NCBI GenBank assembly: GCA_040006895.1 | Contig: JBDTWB010000001.1 | Span: 1-64,000 of the forward strand | DNA length: 64,000 nt | Reading direction: 5' to 3' | Source of the DNA: CAIWHR01 sp040006895 | GTDB lineage: Bacteria; Pseudomonadota; Gammaproteobacteria; Burkholderiales; Casimicrobiaceae | Translations under genes and position numbers: made by a program | Shown: positions 25,153 to 35,088 of the stretch, piece after piece | Layout of the letters: each line of letters begins with the position of its first letter | How positions within the stretch are numbered: the first letter of the stretch is position 1 | The notes under the pieces: model-generated | Databases searched by the model: none | What the model saw: the letters and a program-made list of their open reading frames with translations, nothing else | Told to the model about the DNA's origin: nothing

Positions 25153-28100
25153 GTGGCGCCAGGTGTCAACACCCCACCCGAATTCGACGCAGGACCGCTG
25201 TCCTGGGTTCAGGGCGAGATCGACGAAGCGCTGGCGCGCGGCATCGAGGCGCTCGAGACGTTCGTCGCGAACCCCGGCGATGCAACGTCGCTGCGGCACG
25301 CGCGCACCCACGTGCACCAGGCAGCGGGCGCCGTCCAGATGGTGGGCCTCGATGCGGTCGTGGCGTACACCGACGAGATCGAGCGCCACCTTGGCGCGCT
25401 GGATGGCGCGCCCGCGAATACCGTTGCCGTGGCCGCTGCGCCCGTCAACCGGGCGTGCCGGAAGCTTCGCATCTTCCTGGCGGAGCTGGTCGATGGCGCG
25501 CCGCCCGTCCCGCTCAAGCTCTTCCCCGAATACGAGGCCATGCAGAAGGCGCGCGGCATGGCGACCGCGACTCCGACCGACCTTTTCTATCCCGATCTTT
25601 CGGCGCCTGCGCCGGCGCCACGCCGCGGCGAACCAGGGCTGACCGGCGCCGCCCTGTCGACATTCCTCGTCAACCAGCGACGCAACTTCCAGCGGGGACT
25701 GCTCGGCTGGCTGCGTGGCAGCCGTGACGGTGCGCGGCAGATGCGGGAGACGATCGCCGCGATCGAGCAGGCGACGACGACGCCCAACCTGCGCGCGTTC
25801 TGGTGGAGTGCCGGGGTACTCACGGAAGCGCTCGCGGAACGGGGGATCGAGCCGGACTTTGGCGTGAAGCAGCTTCTCGCCCGGCTCGACCTGCAGATCC
25901 GACGCCTCGCGGAGGGTTCGGCCAAGGTGGCCGACCGGCTGCGGCGGGAAGTGCTCTACTACGTCGCCATCAGCGGGCCGGTCACCCCCGCCATTGCCGC
26001 GGTGCAGGCCCGCTTCGGGCTGCCCGGGCTCATCCCATCGGCGGAAGTGCTCAACGCCGATCTCGTCCGCATCCAGCCGCACCTGCGCGAAGCCCGCGAG
26101 CAGCTCGGGCAGGCCAAGGAAACGTGGCTCAAGTTCACCTCGGGGCGCGCGGAGAATCTGCCGAAGCTCAAGCAGAACCTCGCCTCGGTGCATCGCCACG
26201 CCACCGAGACACGTGAAGCGGCATTGGCCAAGCTCACTGCCGCGCTGGTCGCGCGCCTCGACCGGATGTCGCCGAGCAACGTCTCGGAGGCGGTGGCGAT
26301 GGAATACGCGACCGCGCTCCTGCTGGCCGACAGTGCCTTCCAGAACTTTGGCAAGCTGTCGCCGGAGTTCGGGCAGCAGGTCGAGGTGATGCTGGCGCGG
26401 CTCGACGCCGCCCAGGCATCGCTGCCGTTCCAGGGTGGCGATGGTGCGCCGATGCTCGAGGAGATGTCGCGGCGCGCGCAGGACCGTTTGCTTTTGGCCC
26501 AGGTCGGTCGCGAGATTCGCGCCAATCTCCGCCACATGGAGCAGGTTCTCGACGCGTTCTTCCGCGACCACGGCCGGCGCGAGGAGCTCAAAACCCTTGG
26601 CAAGGATACTGCCCAGATTCGCGGGGCGTTGCGCATGCTCGAGCTCGACGCCGCGGACGAACTGCTCGCGGCCTGCGAGGCTCGCATCACCGCCTACGCG
26701 GATCCGGAGACGGCCGTCGTCGACGACGACCTGGAGCTCCTCGCGGAATCGTTATCCGGCCTTGGCTTCTACATCGAGGCGGTGGAGCAGCAGCGCGCCG
26801 ACCACGCGCGCCTGATCGGCCCACTCCTCGCCCGGCAACGCGGCGAGACGCCGGTCGCCGCCGAAGTCGTCACGGACTCGGTCGAGATGGCCGTGGCCCA
26901 GCTGCGCACGGCCCTGCCGGCGCTGGTGGAGGAAGTGCGCCGGGTACCGAACGATCGCGTGGCTCGGGAAACCCTGCGGGCGAAGCTTGCGGTGCTGCGC
27001 GACGATGCCGAGCTCATTGGCGATGTCGAGCTCGTCGTCCGGGCGAAAGCGGCGCTGCACGAGCTCGACGAGGGCGGAACGGCCGGCGCGGCGGTGACGG
27101 CGTTCGCCGAAGCCCCTGCGGTCAATCCCACCCCGGAAGTCTCGCAGGAGACGCAGCGACTCCTCGCACACGACGTCGAGCTCGACGCCGAGCTCCTCGA
27201 TATCTTCCTTTGCGAGGCCGACGAGGTGCTCGGCACCATCGCCGAGCAGCATCGCATCCTGAGTCACAACCCGGCGGATCGCGAAGCGCTGCGCACCGCG
27301 CGCCGGCAGTTCCACACCCTCAAAGGAAGCGGCCGCATGGTCGGCCTGACCGATCTCGGCGAGATCGCCTACGACGTGGAGAAGATCCACAATCGCCTCC
27401 TGGAGGAGGAGCGCGGCGTCACCCCGGCCGTGCTCGCCCTGCTCGCCGGCGGCGAAGTGGCGTTTCGACAGTGGGTCGGCGAGCTCCGCGCCCGAGGCAG
27501 CGTGCAACCTGATCCGGAGCGCCTGCATGCGGCGATCCGGGAGGTCGAGGCGGAGTTTCCCCGCGGTCGCGACTCGGTGCTGGCGGGCCGCGCTGCGACG
27601 CGTGCAGCATCCGCACCGCCGGCCGTGACGCAGCCGCCGCTGCCCGCGGCCGCGCCCGCTGCCGCAAACGTCACCACGACGGCAATTCCGACCGCTATCG
27701 CGTCGAGCGACGCTGCCGCCGAGCTTTCCGATTCCGATGCCCTGGCCTCGGTACTTGCCGCGTACCGTGGCGCGCAGCTCGATTTTGCGGCCTTGCCGGC
27801 GGCCGCCGCTACCGAGATCGGCGCCCGCGCAGACGCTTCGCCCGCGCAGGATGATGCGCTCCCGCCGGGTCCTGGCGTGTGGGTCGAGGGCTCGGAATCG
27901 TTCGATGGCTTCGGCGAGCCGGTCAAGGCGCTTCGGGGGGAACCGGCGCACCTGTCCGATGCCTTCTCCGCGAGGGCCGGAGGTGCCGAAGCAGGCCGGG
28001 CGGTCGAGGCGACGAGCTGGTCCGAGTTGGGTGGGCTCGATGACGTGGGTGCGGTAGCGGAGCCGGGAGTTCAGGATCATCGGCCCTACGAACTCTCCGA

Positions 28101-31100
28101 TGCCATCGAGGAACTGGATCTCTCCTGGATCGAGCCGTCGGCCGCGGCTGGGTTGCATGTCGGTGAGCCCCCGCCGGTGCGACCTGCGCCGCCCGAGATC
28201 CTGGCGATCGAATGGGCCGATACGCGGTTTGCGGATGAGGCCGCTGCGGATGCGGGTGCCGCGGCGGAGCGGTCGCGCGACCGCCTGCTCGACGTCGCCG
28301 CCGACATGAGCAGGAGCGACGACGGCGGCCGTAATGTCGAGCAGGCGGAGGACGGGGCTCGCGACGAGAGTCTCGCGCGCGACGATGCTGGGGACCTCGA
28401 TTCCTTCGCGTGGCAGGGTTCGGACGATGCTGCGCTGGCCGACGCAGATGCGATCGATCGGACGTTGCAGGCGCGGATCGTCGGGCATCAAACGACCAGC
28501 GCAGCGATGTCGTCCATCGCCGGTGCCGCGATGAACGACGCGGTGGGCGAGGCACAGGATCGCGTGGTGCTTCGCGCCGATGTCGGACACGGGACGGACG
28601 ATGGCCGCGGCGAGGATCGCGGGCCCGATTCGCCGAGCATGGATCTCGATCTCGACGTGGGCGGGACCGCCGACGGGCAGGATGCGACCGAGGCGGATCG
28701 CGCGCCGGCGCCTGGCAGCGCCATTCCTGAGGACGTGGTCCGGTCATTGCGCGAGGATGTCGCCGACCTCGATCTCGATCTCGGTGACGCCGCTGTCGAT
28801 CTGCCGGATGCCTCGCCTCCGGAACCGGCTACTGCCATGGTTGCGGAGTCGGGCGCGGATCGCGACGCCGTTTCCGACGACATGACCATCGGCGAAGTCA
28901 CGCTGTCGCGATCGCTCTACGAAATCCTGATCGCCGAGGCCGACGAGCACCTGACCACGCTGGGGCATGAGCTCGCGCTGATGCAGTTCGACCCGGCATA
29001 CGGACTTTCGGCGGCCATGGTGCGCGCCAGCCATACGCTCTGCGGCATCCACCGGACGGGCGGCTTCCCGATAGTGCCCCCGACCGCCAAGGCACTCGAG
29101 CAATGTCTGGTCGCCCTGCAGCGCCGTGGGGAGCCGCTTTCCGAGGCGACCCATGCCGCGCTCGCGCGTGCGATCGACCTGCTCGGCGAGCTCGTCGGCA
29201 AGGTGCGCGACCAGAGACCGTTCGAGCCGGAGGACGTGGCCGAGGGTGACGCCATCCAGGCCGAGCTCGACAACGTCCGTCAGGCCTGCGAGCAAGTCCG
29301 GCCGGAGCAACCGAAGACCGTAGAACCACCGGAAGGCGCGGCGTCCGAAGGCGCGTCGTCCGAAGGGTTCGAGACTGGGCCGTTCGAGTTTGCAGAGCCC
29401 GGGATGGAGCAACTCGAGGACGAGCACGCCACGGCCGAAGAGATTACCGGCATGCTCGCCCCCGCTGCCCGGCAGCTTGCCGGCGAGCACGTGGAAGGTC
29501 AGGGCGGTGCGCGGGCCTTCACCTATGCCGGCGATGGCACCGTCGCGGCTGCCAACGAAGACGTCGCAGCCGGTGCGCCGCGTGCGCACGACAGGGACGC
29601 GGCCGATGGATCGGCCCAAGCGGCTCCCTCCGCGCTCGACCCGGCGCCTGGCGAGGCGATTGCGGCCGCCAGCGCGGTTCACGCGGATGCCGCCGGTGAC
29701 GCCTCGATGGACGCCAGCGGCGCCACCGCAGGCCCTGGCCCTATCGCAGAGTCAGGGGGTGCGCACCTGCCCGCCGACGGTGTCGCCGCTGACGACGAAC
29801 GCAACCAGGCGGCGGGCGCGATCGAGGTCGACGCTCTGCTCGTCCGGGCTCTGCTCGCGCATTTCGCGGAAGAGGACACCCGGGCGGCGCCGGCGGAAGG
29901 AGCAATCGCGGACGTGAATTCGCCCGCGACCGAGCCTGTAGTCGGCGCGCTTGTGCCCCCGCCGCTCGATGACGAGTCGATCGCGGACGAGCTGGCGCAA
30001 CTCCTCGCCGCGGAATCGGCAACTGGATTGCGTGAAGCACCACACCTGGATGCATCGGAACAGGAACAAACCCTTAGCGAGGAGCTTTCGCTCCGCCAGC
30101 CGGCGCCCGTCGGAAACGTTCCCGGCAACGTTTCGCCCGCGACCGAGCGTGCGGACCACGACAAGCCCGCCGGAGAAGTCGTGCCGCTACCGTCGCCCGT
30201 AGCCGTCGGCGCCGACGCCGGGGTGCCGGGGATGATCGACGTCGAGCGCCTCGTTGCCGATGCGCTGCAGATCGTGCCTGCCGACGCGGAAACGCCGCTC
30301 GACCAGATCAGCGATGACGTCGATGCGCAACTGCTGCCGATCTTCGTGGAGGAGGCCGAGGAGCTCTTTCCGCAAGCCGGTGAGGAGCTTCGCGCATGGC
30401 GTCGCAACCCCCCCGATGCCACGCATGCCGGCGCGCTGCGCCGCACCTTGCACACGTTCAAGGGCAGCGCCCGCATGGCGGGTGCGATGCGGCTCGGCGA
30501 GCTCGCGCACCGGATGGAATCTCGGCTGTTACGCGGCGACGATCTCGTGCACGGCGACCCGGAGCTGTTCGACGCTCTCGAAGGGGACCTTGATCGCGTC
30601 GCTTTCGTGCTCGACGCATTGCGTGCCGGCCGTACCAACGTCGACCTTCCCTGGCTCGACGCCGCGGCAGCGCCTGCGGGTTCGCCGCCGGCGGATGCCC
30701 GGACGCATGCTGCCGGCAACGGCTCGGCGGCCATGGGTGTGGTGGTTCCGTTGCCGGGGATCGGGTCGGCGCACGCCGACGCGTCCGCCAACGCCGACGT
30801 GGAGTCCGTGCCGGCAGTCGAGCCTGACGCCACCCAGCGCGCGATGCTGCGGGTGCGCGCGGACATCATCGACCGGCTGGTGAACGAAGCAGGTGAAGTG
30901 GCGATCGCGCGAGCGCGGGTGGAAAGCGAGCTTCGTGCGCTCAAGGCCAACCTGCTCGAGCTCACCACGAGCGTGATCCGGATGCGCACCCAGGTGCGCG
31001 AGATCGAGATCCAGGCCGAGTCCCAGATCCAATCGCGCCTTTCGCTGCGCGGTGACGCGCATGCCGGGTTCGACCCGCTGGAGTTCGATCGCTTCACGCG

Positions 31101-32661
31101 GTTCCAGGAGCTCACGCGTTCCCTCGCCGAGGGCATCAACGATGTCTCGACGGTGCAGCAATCCCTGCTGCGCAACGTCGACGATGCGGACGCGGCCCTG
31201 GTCGCGCAGGCGCGGTTGTCGCGCGACGTGCAGCAACAGCTGTTTGCGATCCGGACCGTACCTTTCAGCAGCGTGTCCGAGCGGCTGTATCGGATCCTGC
31301 GGCAGGTGGCCAAGGAGCTCGACAAGCGGGTCAACCTCGAGATCCGCGGCTCGCAGGTCGAGCTCGACCGGTCTGTCCTCGAGAAACTGGTCGGCCCCCT
31401 GGAGCATCTCCTGCGCAACGCGATCGACCATGGCATCGAGCCGCGGGACAGGCGCGTGCAGAGCGGCAAGGCGCCCTCGGGCGAGATTGCCGTGACGGTG
31501 CGGCAGGTCGGCAACGAGATCGCCATCGAGCTCGCCGACGACGGTGCGGGCCTCGATTTCGAGCGGATCCGCGCGCGTGCCGTGGCGCAGGGGCGCATCG
31601 CGCCCGACGCGAGGCCAACCGAGGCGCAGCTCGTCGAATGCATCTTCGAGCCGGGCTTCTCGACGGCGGCGAAGGTGACGCACGTATCGGGCCGGGGCAT
31701 CGGCATGGACGTAGTGCGCGCCGAGATCGCCGCGCTCGGCGGTCGGGTGGACGTGACGTCTCGGCCGGGAAGCGGCACGACGTTCCTGCTCTACCTGCCG
31801 CTCACGCTGGCCGTGGCGCAGGCAGTCCTGGTGCGCGCCGGTGGCCGGTTGTGGGCCGTGCCGGCGCCAATGGTGGAGCAGGTGCAGCAGGTCAAGGCCG
31901 AGCATTTGCTCGAGTGCTACGCCAGCGGAAAGTTGAACTGGCAGGGACGCATCTACCCGCTGCACTACCTGCCGCGGCTGCTTGGCGACACCGGGCACAA
32001 TCCCCTGACCGGGCGCTTCAACGCCGTCCTGCTGCTGCGCACGGGCCAGGGGGTCACGGCCGTGCATGTCGACGAGATGGTCGGCAACCAGGAAGTCGTG
32101 GTCAAGAACATCGGCCCGCAGCTCGCTCGGGTATCCGGCATCGCCGGTGCCACCGTGCTCGGGACCGGCGAGATCGTGCTGATCATCAACCCGGTGCAAC
32201 TCGCGCAACGAGCCGACATCCCCGGGTTCGATCCTCATGCCGACGATCAGCTCGTGGTATCGCGCGCCGCACCGGTGCCCGCCGTGCGCGCGCCGCTGGC
32301 GATGATCGTCGACGACTCCCTGACCGTGCGCAAGATGACCAGCCGCCTGCTGACGCGGGAGGGGTTCGAGGTCATCACCGCCAAGGATGGCCTGGACGCG
32401 TTGCAGCAACTCGTCGGGATCAGGCCCGACGTCATTCTGCTCGACATCGAGATGCCGCGGATGGATGGATTCGAGTTCACGCGGACGATCAAGGCGGATG
32501 CCCGTCACGCCGACGTGCCGATCATCATGATCACGTCGCGCACCGCCGAGAAGCACCGCAACCTCGCCCGCGACCTCGGCGTGGACCTGTTCCTCGGCAA
32601 GCCCTATCAGGAAGACGAGCTGCTGCGCACCCTACGCGAGATGCTGTCGGTCGCCGCCTGA
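25153..32661 (+). CDS. chpA: Giant hybrid chemosensory histidine kinase ChpA/PilL
   Basis: 2502-residue CheA-like kinase. Hpt-like modules have candidate histidines H55 (HQAAG, the Lys of HTLKG lost), H721 (HTLKGSGRMVG, canonical), H1294 (HTLCGIHRTGG, degenerate) and H1767 (HTFKGSARMAG, canonical). Residues about 815-1250 and 1370-1690 are acidic, low-complexity linkers. The dimerisation region is about 1898-1970, the ATPase about 2070-2215 (N-box LRNAIDHGIEPRDRR, G-box DDGAGLD and GRGIGMDVV), the CheW domain about 2218-2358 and the receiver about 2383-2499 with D2431. The start is GTG with AGGAGCG upstream; an earlier TTG is less likely. It phosphorylates PilG and PilH. Confidence 0.95.
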   Translation: MAPGVNTPPEFDAGPLSWVQGEIDEALARGIEALETFVANPGDATSLRHARTHVHQAAGAVQMVGLDAVVAYTDEIERHLGALDGAPANTVAVAAAPVNRACRKLRIFLAELVDGAPPVPLKLFPEYEAMQKARGMATATPTDLFYPDLSAPAPAPRRGEPGLTGAALSTFLVNQRRNFQRGLLGWLRGSRDGARQMRETIAAIEQATTTPNLRAFWWSAGVLTEALAERGIEPDFGVKQLLARLDLQIRRLAEGSAKVADRLRREVLYYVAISGPVTPAIAAVQARFGLPGLIPSAEVLNADLVRIQPHLREAREQLGQAKETWLKFTSGRAENLPKLKQNLASVHRHATETREAALAKLTAALVARLDRMSPSNVSEAVAMEYATALLLADSAFQNFGKLSPEFGQQVEVMLARLDAAQASLPFQGGDGAPMLEEMSRRAQDRLLLAQVGREIRANLRHMEQVLDAFFRDHGRREELKTLGKDTAQIRGALRMLELDAADELLAACEARITAYADPETAVVDDDLELLAESLSGLGFYIEAVEQQRADHARLIGPLLARQRGETPVAAEVVTDSVEMAVAQLRTALPALVEEVRRVPNDRVARETLRAKLAVLRDDAELIGDVELVVRAKAALHELDEGGTAGAAVTAFAEAPAVNPTPEVSQETQRLLAHDVELDAELLDIFLCEADEVLGTIAEQHRILSHNPADREALRTARRQFHTLKGSGRMVGLTDLGEIAYDVEKIHNRLLEEERGVTPAVLALLAGGEVAFRQWVGELRARGSVQPDPERLHAAIREVEAEFPRGRDSVLAGRAATRAASAPPAVTQPPLPAAAPAAANVTTTAIPTAIASSDAAAELSDSDALASVLAAYRGAQLDFAALPAAAATEIGARADASPAQDDALPPGPGVWVEGSESFDGFGEPVKALRGEPAHLSDAFSARAGGAEAGRAVEATSWSELGGLDDVGAVAEPGVQDHRPYELSDAIEELDLSWIEPSAAAGLHVGEPPPVRPAPPEILAIEWADTRFADEAAADAGAAAERSRDRLLDVAADMSRSDDGGRNVEQAEDGARDESLARDDAGDLDSFAWQGSDDAALADADAIDRTLQARIVGHQTTSAAMSSIAGAAMNDAVGEAQDRVVLRADVGHGTDDGRGEDRGPDSPSMDLDLDVGGTADGQDATEADRAPAPGSAIPEDVVRSLREDVADLDLDLGDAAVDLPDASPPEPATAMVAESGADRDAVSDDMTIGEVTLSRSLYEILIAEADEHLTTLGHELALMQFDPAYGLSAAMVRASHTLCGIHRTGGFPIVPPTAKALEQCLVALQRRGEPLSEATHAALARAIDLLGELVGKVRDQRPFEPEDVAEGDAIQAELDNVRQACEQVRPEQPKTVEPPEGAASEGASSEGFETGPFEFAEPGMEQLEDEHATAEEITGMLAPAARQLAGEHVEGQGGARAFTYAGDGTVAAANEDVAAGAPRAHDRDAADGSAQAAPSALDPAPGEAIAAASAVHADAAGDASMDASGATAGPGPIAESGGAHLPADGVAADDERNQAAGAIEVDALLVRALLAHFAEEDTRAAPAEGAIADVNSPATEPVVGALVPPPLDDESIADELAQLLAAESATGLREAPHLDASEQEQTLSEELSLRQPAPVGNVPGNVSPATERADHDKPAGEVVPLPSPVAVGADAGVPGMIDVERLVADALQIVPADAETPLDQISDDVDAQLLPIFVEEAEELFPQAGEELRAWRRNPPDATHAGALRRTLHTFKGSARMAGAMRLGELAHRMESRLLRGDDLVHGDPELFDALEGDLDRVAFVLDALRAGRTNVDLPWLDAAAAPAGSPPADARTHAAGNGSAAMGVVVPLPGIGSAHADASANADVESVPAVEPDATQRAMLRVRADIIDRLVNEAGEVAIARARVESELRALKANLLELTTSVIRMRTQVREIEIQAESQIQSRLSLRGDAHAGFDPLEFDRFTRFQELTRSLAEGINDVSTVQQSLLRNVDDADAALVAQARLSRDVQQQLFAIRTVPFSSVSERLYRILRQVAKELDKRVNLEIRGSQVELDRSVLEKLVGPLEHLLRNAIDHGIEPRDRRVQSGKAPSGEIAVTVRQVGNEIAIELADDGAGLDFERIRARAVAQGRIAPDARPTEAQLVECIFEPGFSTAAKVTHVSGRGIGMDVVRAEIAALGGRVDVTSRPGSGTTFLLYLPLTLAVAQAVLVRAGGRLWAVPAPMVEQVQQVKAEHLLECYASGKLNWQGRIYPLHYLPRLLGDTGHNPLTGRFNAVLLLRTGQGVTAVHVDEMVGNQEVVVKNIGPQLARVSGIAGATVLGTGEIVLIINPVQLAQRADIPGFDPHADDQLVVSRAAPVPAVRAPLAMIVDDSLTVRKMTSRLLTREGFEVITAKDGLDALQQLVGIRPDVILLDIEMPRMDGFEFTRTIKADARHADVPIIMITSRTAEKHRNLARDLGVDLFLGKPYQEDELLRTLREMLSVAA

Positions 32662-32917
32662 GGCTGCGCGACCGTTTCGTGCCGGTCCGCGAGCTCGCGG
32701 GATCCTCCGCGCCGGGCGATGCGCCTTCGCGGCGCTCGTTCGTCGTGGCCGAACCCGGCCGCCTGTGCGCCGTTGCCGGCAGTCCAATGGGTCGGTATCC
32801 TCGGGTCGATCGCCCGCCTCGCATCAACACGATCGTCGCCTGCAAGACCGCCGTCGGGGCGATGCGCGCGAGTTGTTCCATCCAGCGACCGGTCGCGCTT
32901 CCTACTCGGAATCTCCT

Positions 32918-34123
32918 GTGCCCTCCAACCCCATTCTCATCGCCGGCGGCGGTATCGGCGGACTTGCCACGGCGCTCGGGCTGGCCCGTCATGGCCTGAA
33001 CGTCCGGGTGCTCGAGAAAGCCGGCTCGCTCGGCGAGATCGGCGCCGGTATCCAGCTCGGTCCCAACGCCTTCCATGCGTTCGATGCCCTCGGCGTGGGC
33101 GATGCAGCTCGGAAGATGGCCGTGTATATCGACAGCCTGCGTCTGATGGATGCGCTCGTGGGCGATGAGATCGTGAACATTTCCCTTGGCGAGAACTTCA
33201 GGCGCCGCTTCGGCAATCCGTACGCCGTCGTCCATCGCGGTGATCTGCACGGCGTGTTGCTGCACGCGTGCCGGGACAGTCCGCTGATCGAATTGAGCGT
33301 GCGCAGCGAGGTGACGGCCTACGCGCACGAGGACGGCGGCGTGTCGGCCGAGCTCGGGTCTGGGGAGCGCGTGGCCGGCGCCGCCCTGATCGGGGCCGAT
33401 GGCCTATGGTCGAAGGTGCGCGAGCAGGTGGTCGGCGATGGTCCGCCCCGCGTTTCCGGACACACCACGTATCGCTCCGTGATCCCCACGGCGCACATGC
33501 CCGAAGACCTTCGCTGGAATGCGGCCACGCTCTGGGCCGGACCCAAATGCCACGTGGTTCACTACCCGTTATCCGACTGGAAAGTGTTCAACCTGGTCGC
33601 GACGTATCACAACGACGCGGCCGAACCCGTGGCCGGCAAACCCGTGTCGCGCGAGGAGGTGCTTGCTGGCTTCCGCCACACCCATCCGCGCGTCCAGGCC
33701 ATCATCGAGCATGGGTCCGACTGGAAGCTGTGGGTGCTCTGCGATCGTGATCCCGTCGAGCGATGGACTGATGGACGCGTGGCGCTGCTGGGCGACGCTG
33801 CCCATCCCATGCTCCAGTACTTTGCGCAAGGAGCCTGCATGGCGCTGGAAGATGCCGTGTGCCTGGCCGACACGGTGGGCGCGCACCGCAACGATCTGGA
33901 CGCCGCGTTCACGGCCTACAACCGCGAGCGCTTGCTGCGCACGACGCGTCTCCAGCTGCAATCGCGCGAGATCGGCAACCATGTGTATCACCCGGCAGGC
34001 CCACACGCCGCCCTCAGGAACAGCCTGATGCGGGCCAAGTCCGAGGACGACTGGTACGATACTTTCGCCTGGCTTTACGGGGGGCCGAAGGCGGACCCAA
34101 CTGTCGACCCCTGCACGCGTTGA
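32918..34123 (+). CDS. FAD-dependent aromatic monooxygenase, 3-hydroxybenzoate 6-hydroxylase-like
   Basis: 401-residue flavoprotein of the single-component aromatic hydroxylase group. It carries the dinucleotide-binding fingerprint GGGIGGLATALGLARHG at the N-terminus, the DG motif GADGLWSKVR, and the GD motif GDAAHPMLQYFAQGACMALE. The YFAQGACMALEDA stretch is characteristic of 3-hydroxybenzoate 6-monooxygenase and salicylate hydroxylase relatives. It probably makes gentisate from 3-hydroxybenzoate with NADH and O2, but the substrate is inferred from similarity alone. No other gentisate pathway gene is adjacent. The start is a GTG; no strong ribosome binding site. Confidence 0.85.
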   Translation: MPSNPILIAGGGIGGLATALGLARHGLNVRVLEKAGSLGEIGAGIQLGPNAFHAFDALGVGDAARKMAVYIDSLRLMDALVGDEIVNISLGENFRRRFGNPYAVVHRGDLHGVLLHACRDSPLIELSVRSEVTAYAHEDGGVSAELGSGERVAGAALIGADGLWSKVREQVVGDGPPRVSGHTTYRSVIPTAHMPEDLRWNAATLWAGPKCHVVHYPLSDWKVFNLVATYHNDAAEPVAGKPVSREEVLAGFRHTHPRVQAIIEHGSDWKLWVLCDRDPVERWTDGRVALLGDAAHPMLQYFAQGACMALEDAVCLADTVGAHRNDLDAAFTAYNRERLLRTTRLQLQSREIGNHVYHPAGPHAALRNSLMRAKSEDDWYDTFAWLYGGPKADPTVDPCTR

Positions 34124-34301
34124 ACCCACGCGAGCCGGTTACCCTTGGTCGCTGCGGGCGACTGCGCGATGGCCAAGAGCGCGGATCGCGGCACCTTGGT
34201 TGCGATCGCACCCCTGCGGAGTGCGATCGTCTCGTGCCGCCATGGCGGCAAGTGTTAACGCGCCCGCCGACTTCACGCTCGGCGCGTGGCCGGCCCTGGG
34301 T

Positions 34302-34508
34302 TCAGCCGTTGCGCCTCGGTATTCCCTCGGTCGCACGCGCCGATACGGCGCGTGGCTTGGCGTCCGCCGAGCTGCCCGATTTGGCGGGCGAGGCGCTGGT
34401 TTGTTTGAAGGAGCTGGGGCTGCGGGCGTCGCAGGCAGTCAGCAAGGCCGCGGCCGCAAGGGGTAAGACCACCCTGCGCGGCACGGAAATCCGCGTTTGT
34501 TTTTTCAT
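34302..34508 (-). CDS. Small putative lipoprotein
   Basis: 68 residues. Basic N-terminus (MKKQTRISVPRR), hydrophobic core VVLPLAAAALLTA and a lipobox LLTAC, so lipidation at C26 is likely. The mature 43-residue tail is Ser/Ala/Lys rich and probably disordered. It lacks the GxKGPL motif of LptM, so it is not called that. Asp follows the Cys, which in enterobacteria would favour inner-membrane retention. It lies 33 bp downstream of the PRC-barrel gene on the same strand. The ribosome binding site is poor, so expression is uncertain. Confidence 0.6.
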   Translation of the reverse strand: MKKQTRISVPRRVVLPLAAAALLTACDARSPSSFKQTSASPAKSGSSADAKPRAVSARATEGIPRRNG

Positions 34509-34541
34509 GGACTCGAAGGTAAGGCGGCCTGAATGGCCACA

Positions 34542-34931
34542 TCAGCAAAGCTGCGCCCCGTGCTCCCAATAGGGCCGGGTCCCGAAGTACGAATGGGCGA
34601 ACACGGCAACGTCACCGTCGAGCCCTTTCGTCGCCAGGTCGGAAGGCAGCAAGGGTGCTTCCTCGATGCGCTCGCGTGGCGCATTGACGATGAAGCGATC
34701 GGCGTCCCCGTCCTGGAACAGGGCATTCCACGGGAGCGCGACCAGCCGCTCGCCGTCGCGGCGTGGGCGCCGCAGTTCGATTACGCCGTAGGCGACGCGG
34801 TTGCGCCGCAAATCGAGGAGGATGTCGTGCAGGTGCCCCACCACGTTGCTGTCACGATCGACGATCTCGATGCCGAGGAGATCGTCGGCGCCGGTGATGC
34901 CGAGGAGCGCGATTCTCGCCCGCTGGGTCAT
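34542..34931 (-). CDS. PRC-barrel domain protein
   Basis: 129-residue protein with one PRC-barrel domain: LLGIEIVDRDSNVVGHLHDILLDLRRNRVAYGVIE pattern near residues 18-52 (G-x-x-I/V-x-D near the start, then G-x-V-x-D-I-L-x-D). PRC-barrel proteins of this size are often stress-linked or photosynthesis-linked, but function is unassigned. The ATG has AGGA upstream; a GTG nine codons earlier follows a G-rich run and is an alternative. No membrane segment. The small lipoprotein gene follows. Confidence 0.75.
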   Translation of the reverse strand: MTQRARIALLGITGADDLLGIEIVDRDSNVVGHLHDILLDLRRNRVAYGVIELRRPRRDGERLVALPWNALFQDGDADRFIVNAPRERIEEAPLLPSDLATKGLDGDVAVFAHSYFGTRPYWEHGAQLC

Positions 34932-35088
34932 GCTCGCTGTCCTGCTGGTTTCGTGCACGCTCCCCCCTTTGCTTTCGCATCTGTAGCATCGCCATGATGC
35001 GCAGCGCATCCGAGTGAGGCCATCGGTCACGGCTGAGGTGCCTGTAGGACGATAGGACGCCAAACGTAGGGCATGTCCTACAAGAGTG

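Noticed and set aside
26752..28590. Antisense 600-codon frame within chpA
   Set aside because: It mirrors the Asp/Ala-rich linker of chpA, has no start signal and no domain.
34302..34508. LptM/YifL identity for the small lipoprotein
   Set aside because: The mature chain lacks the GxKGPLYxP motif after the lipidated cysteine.
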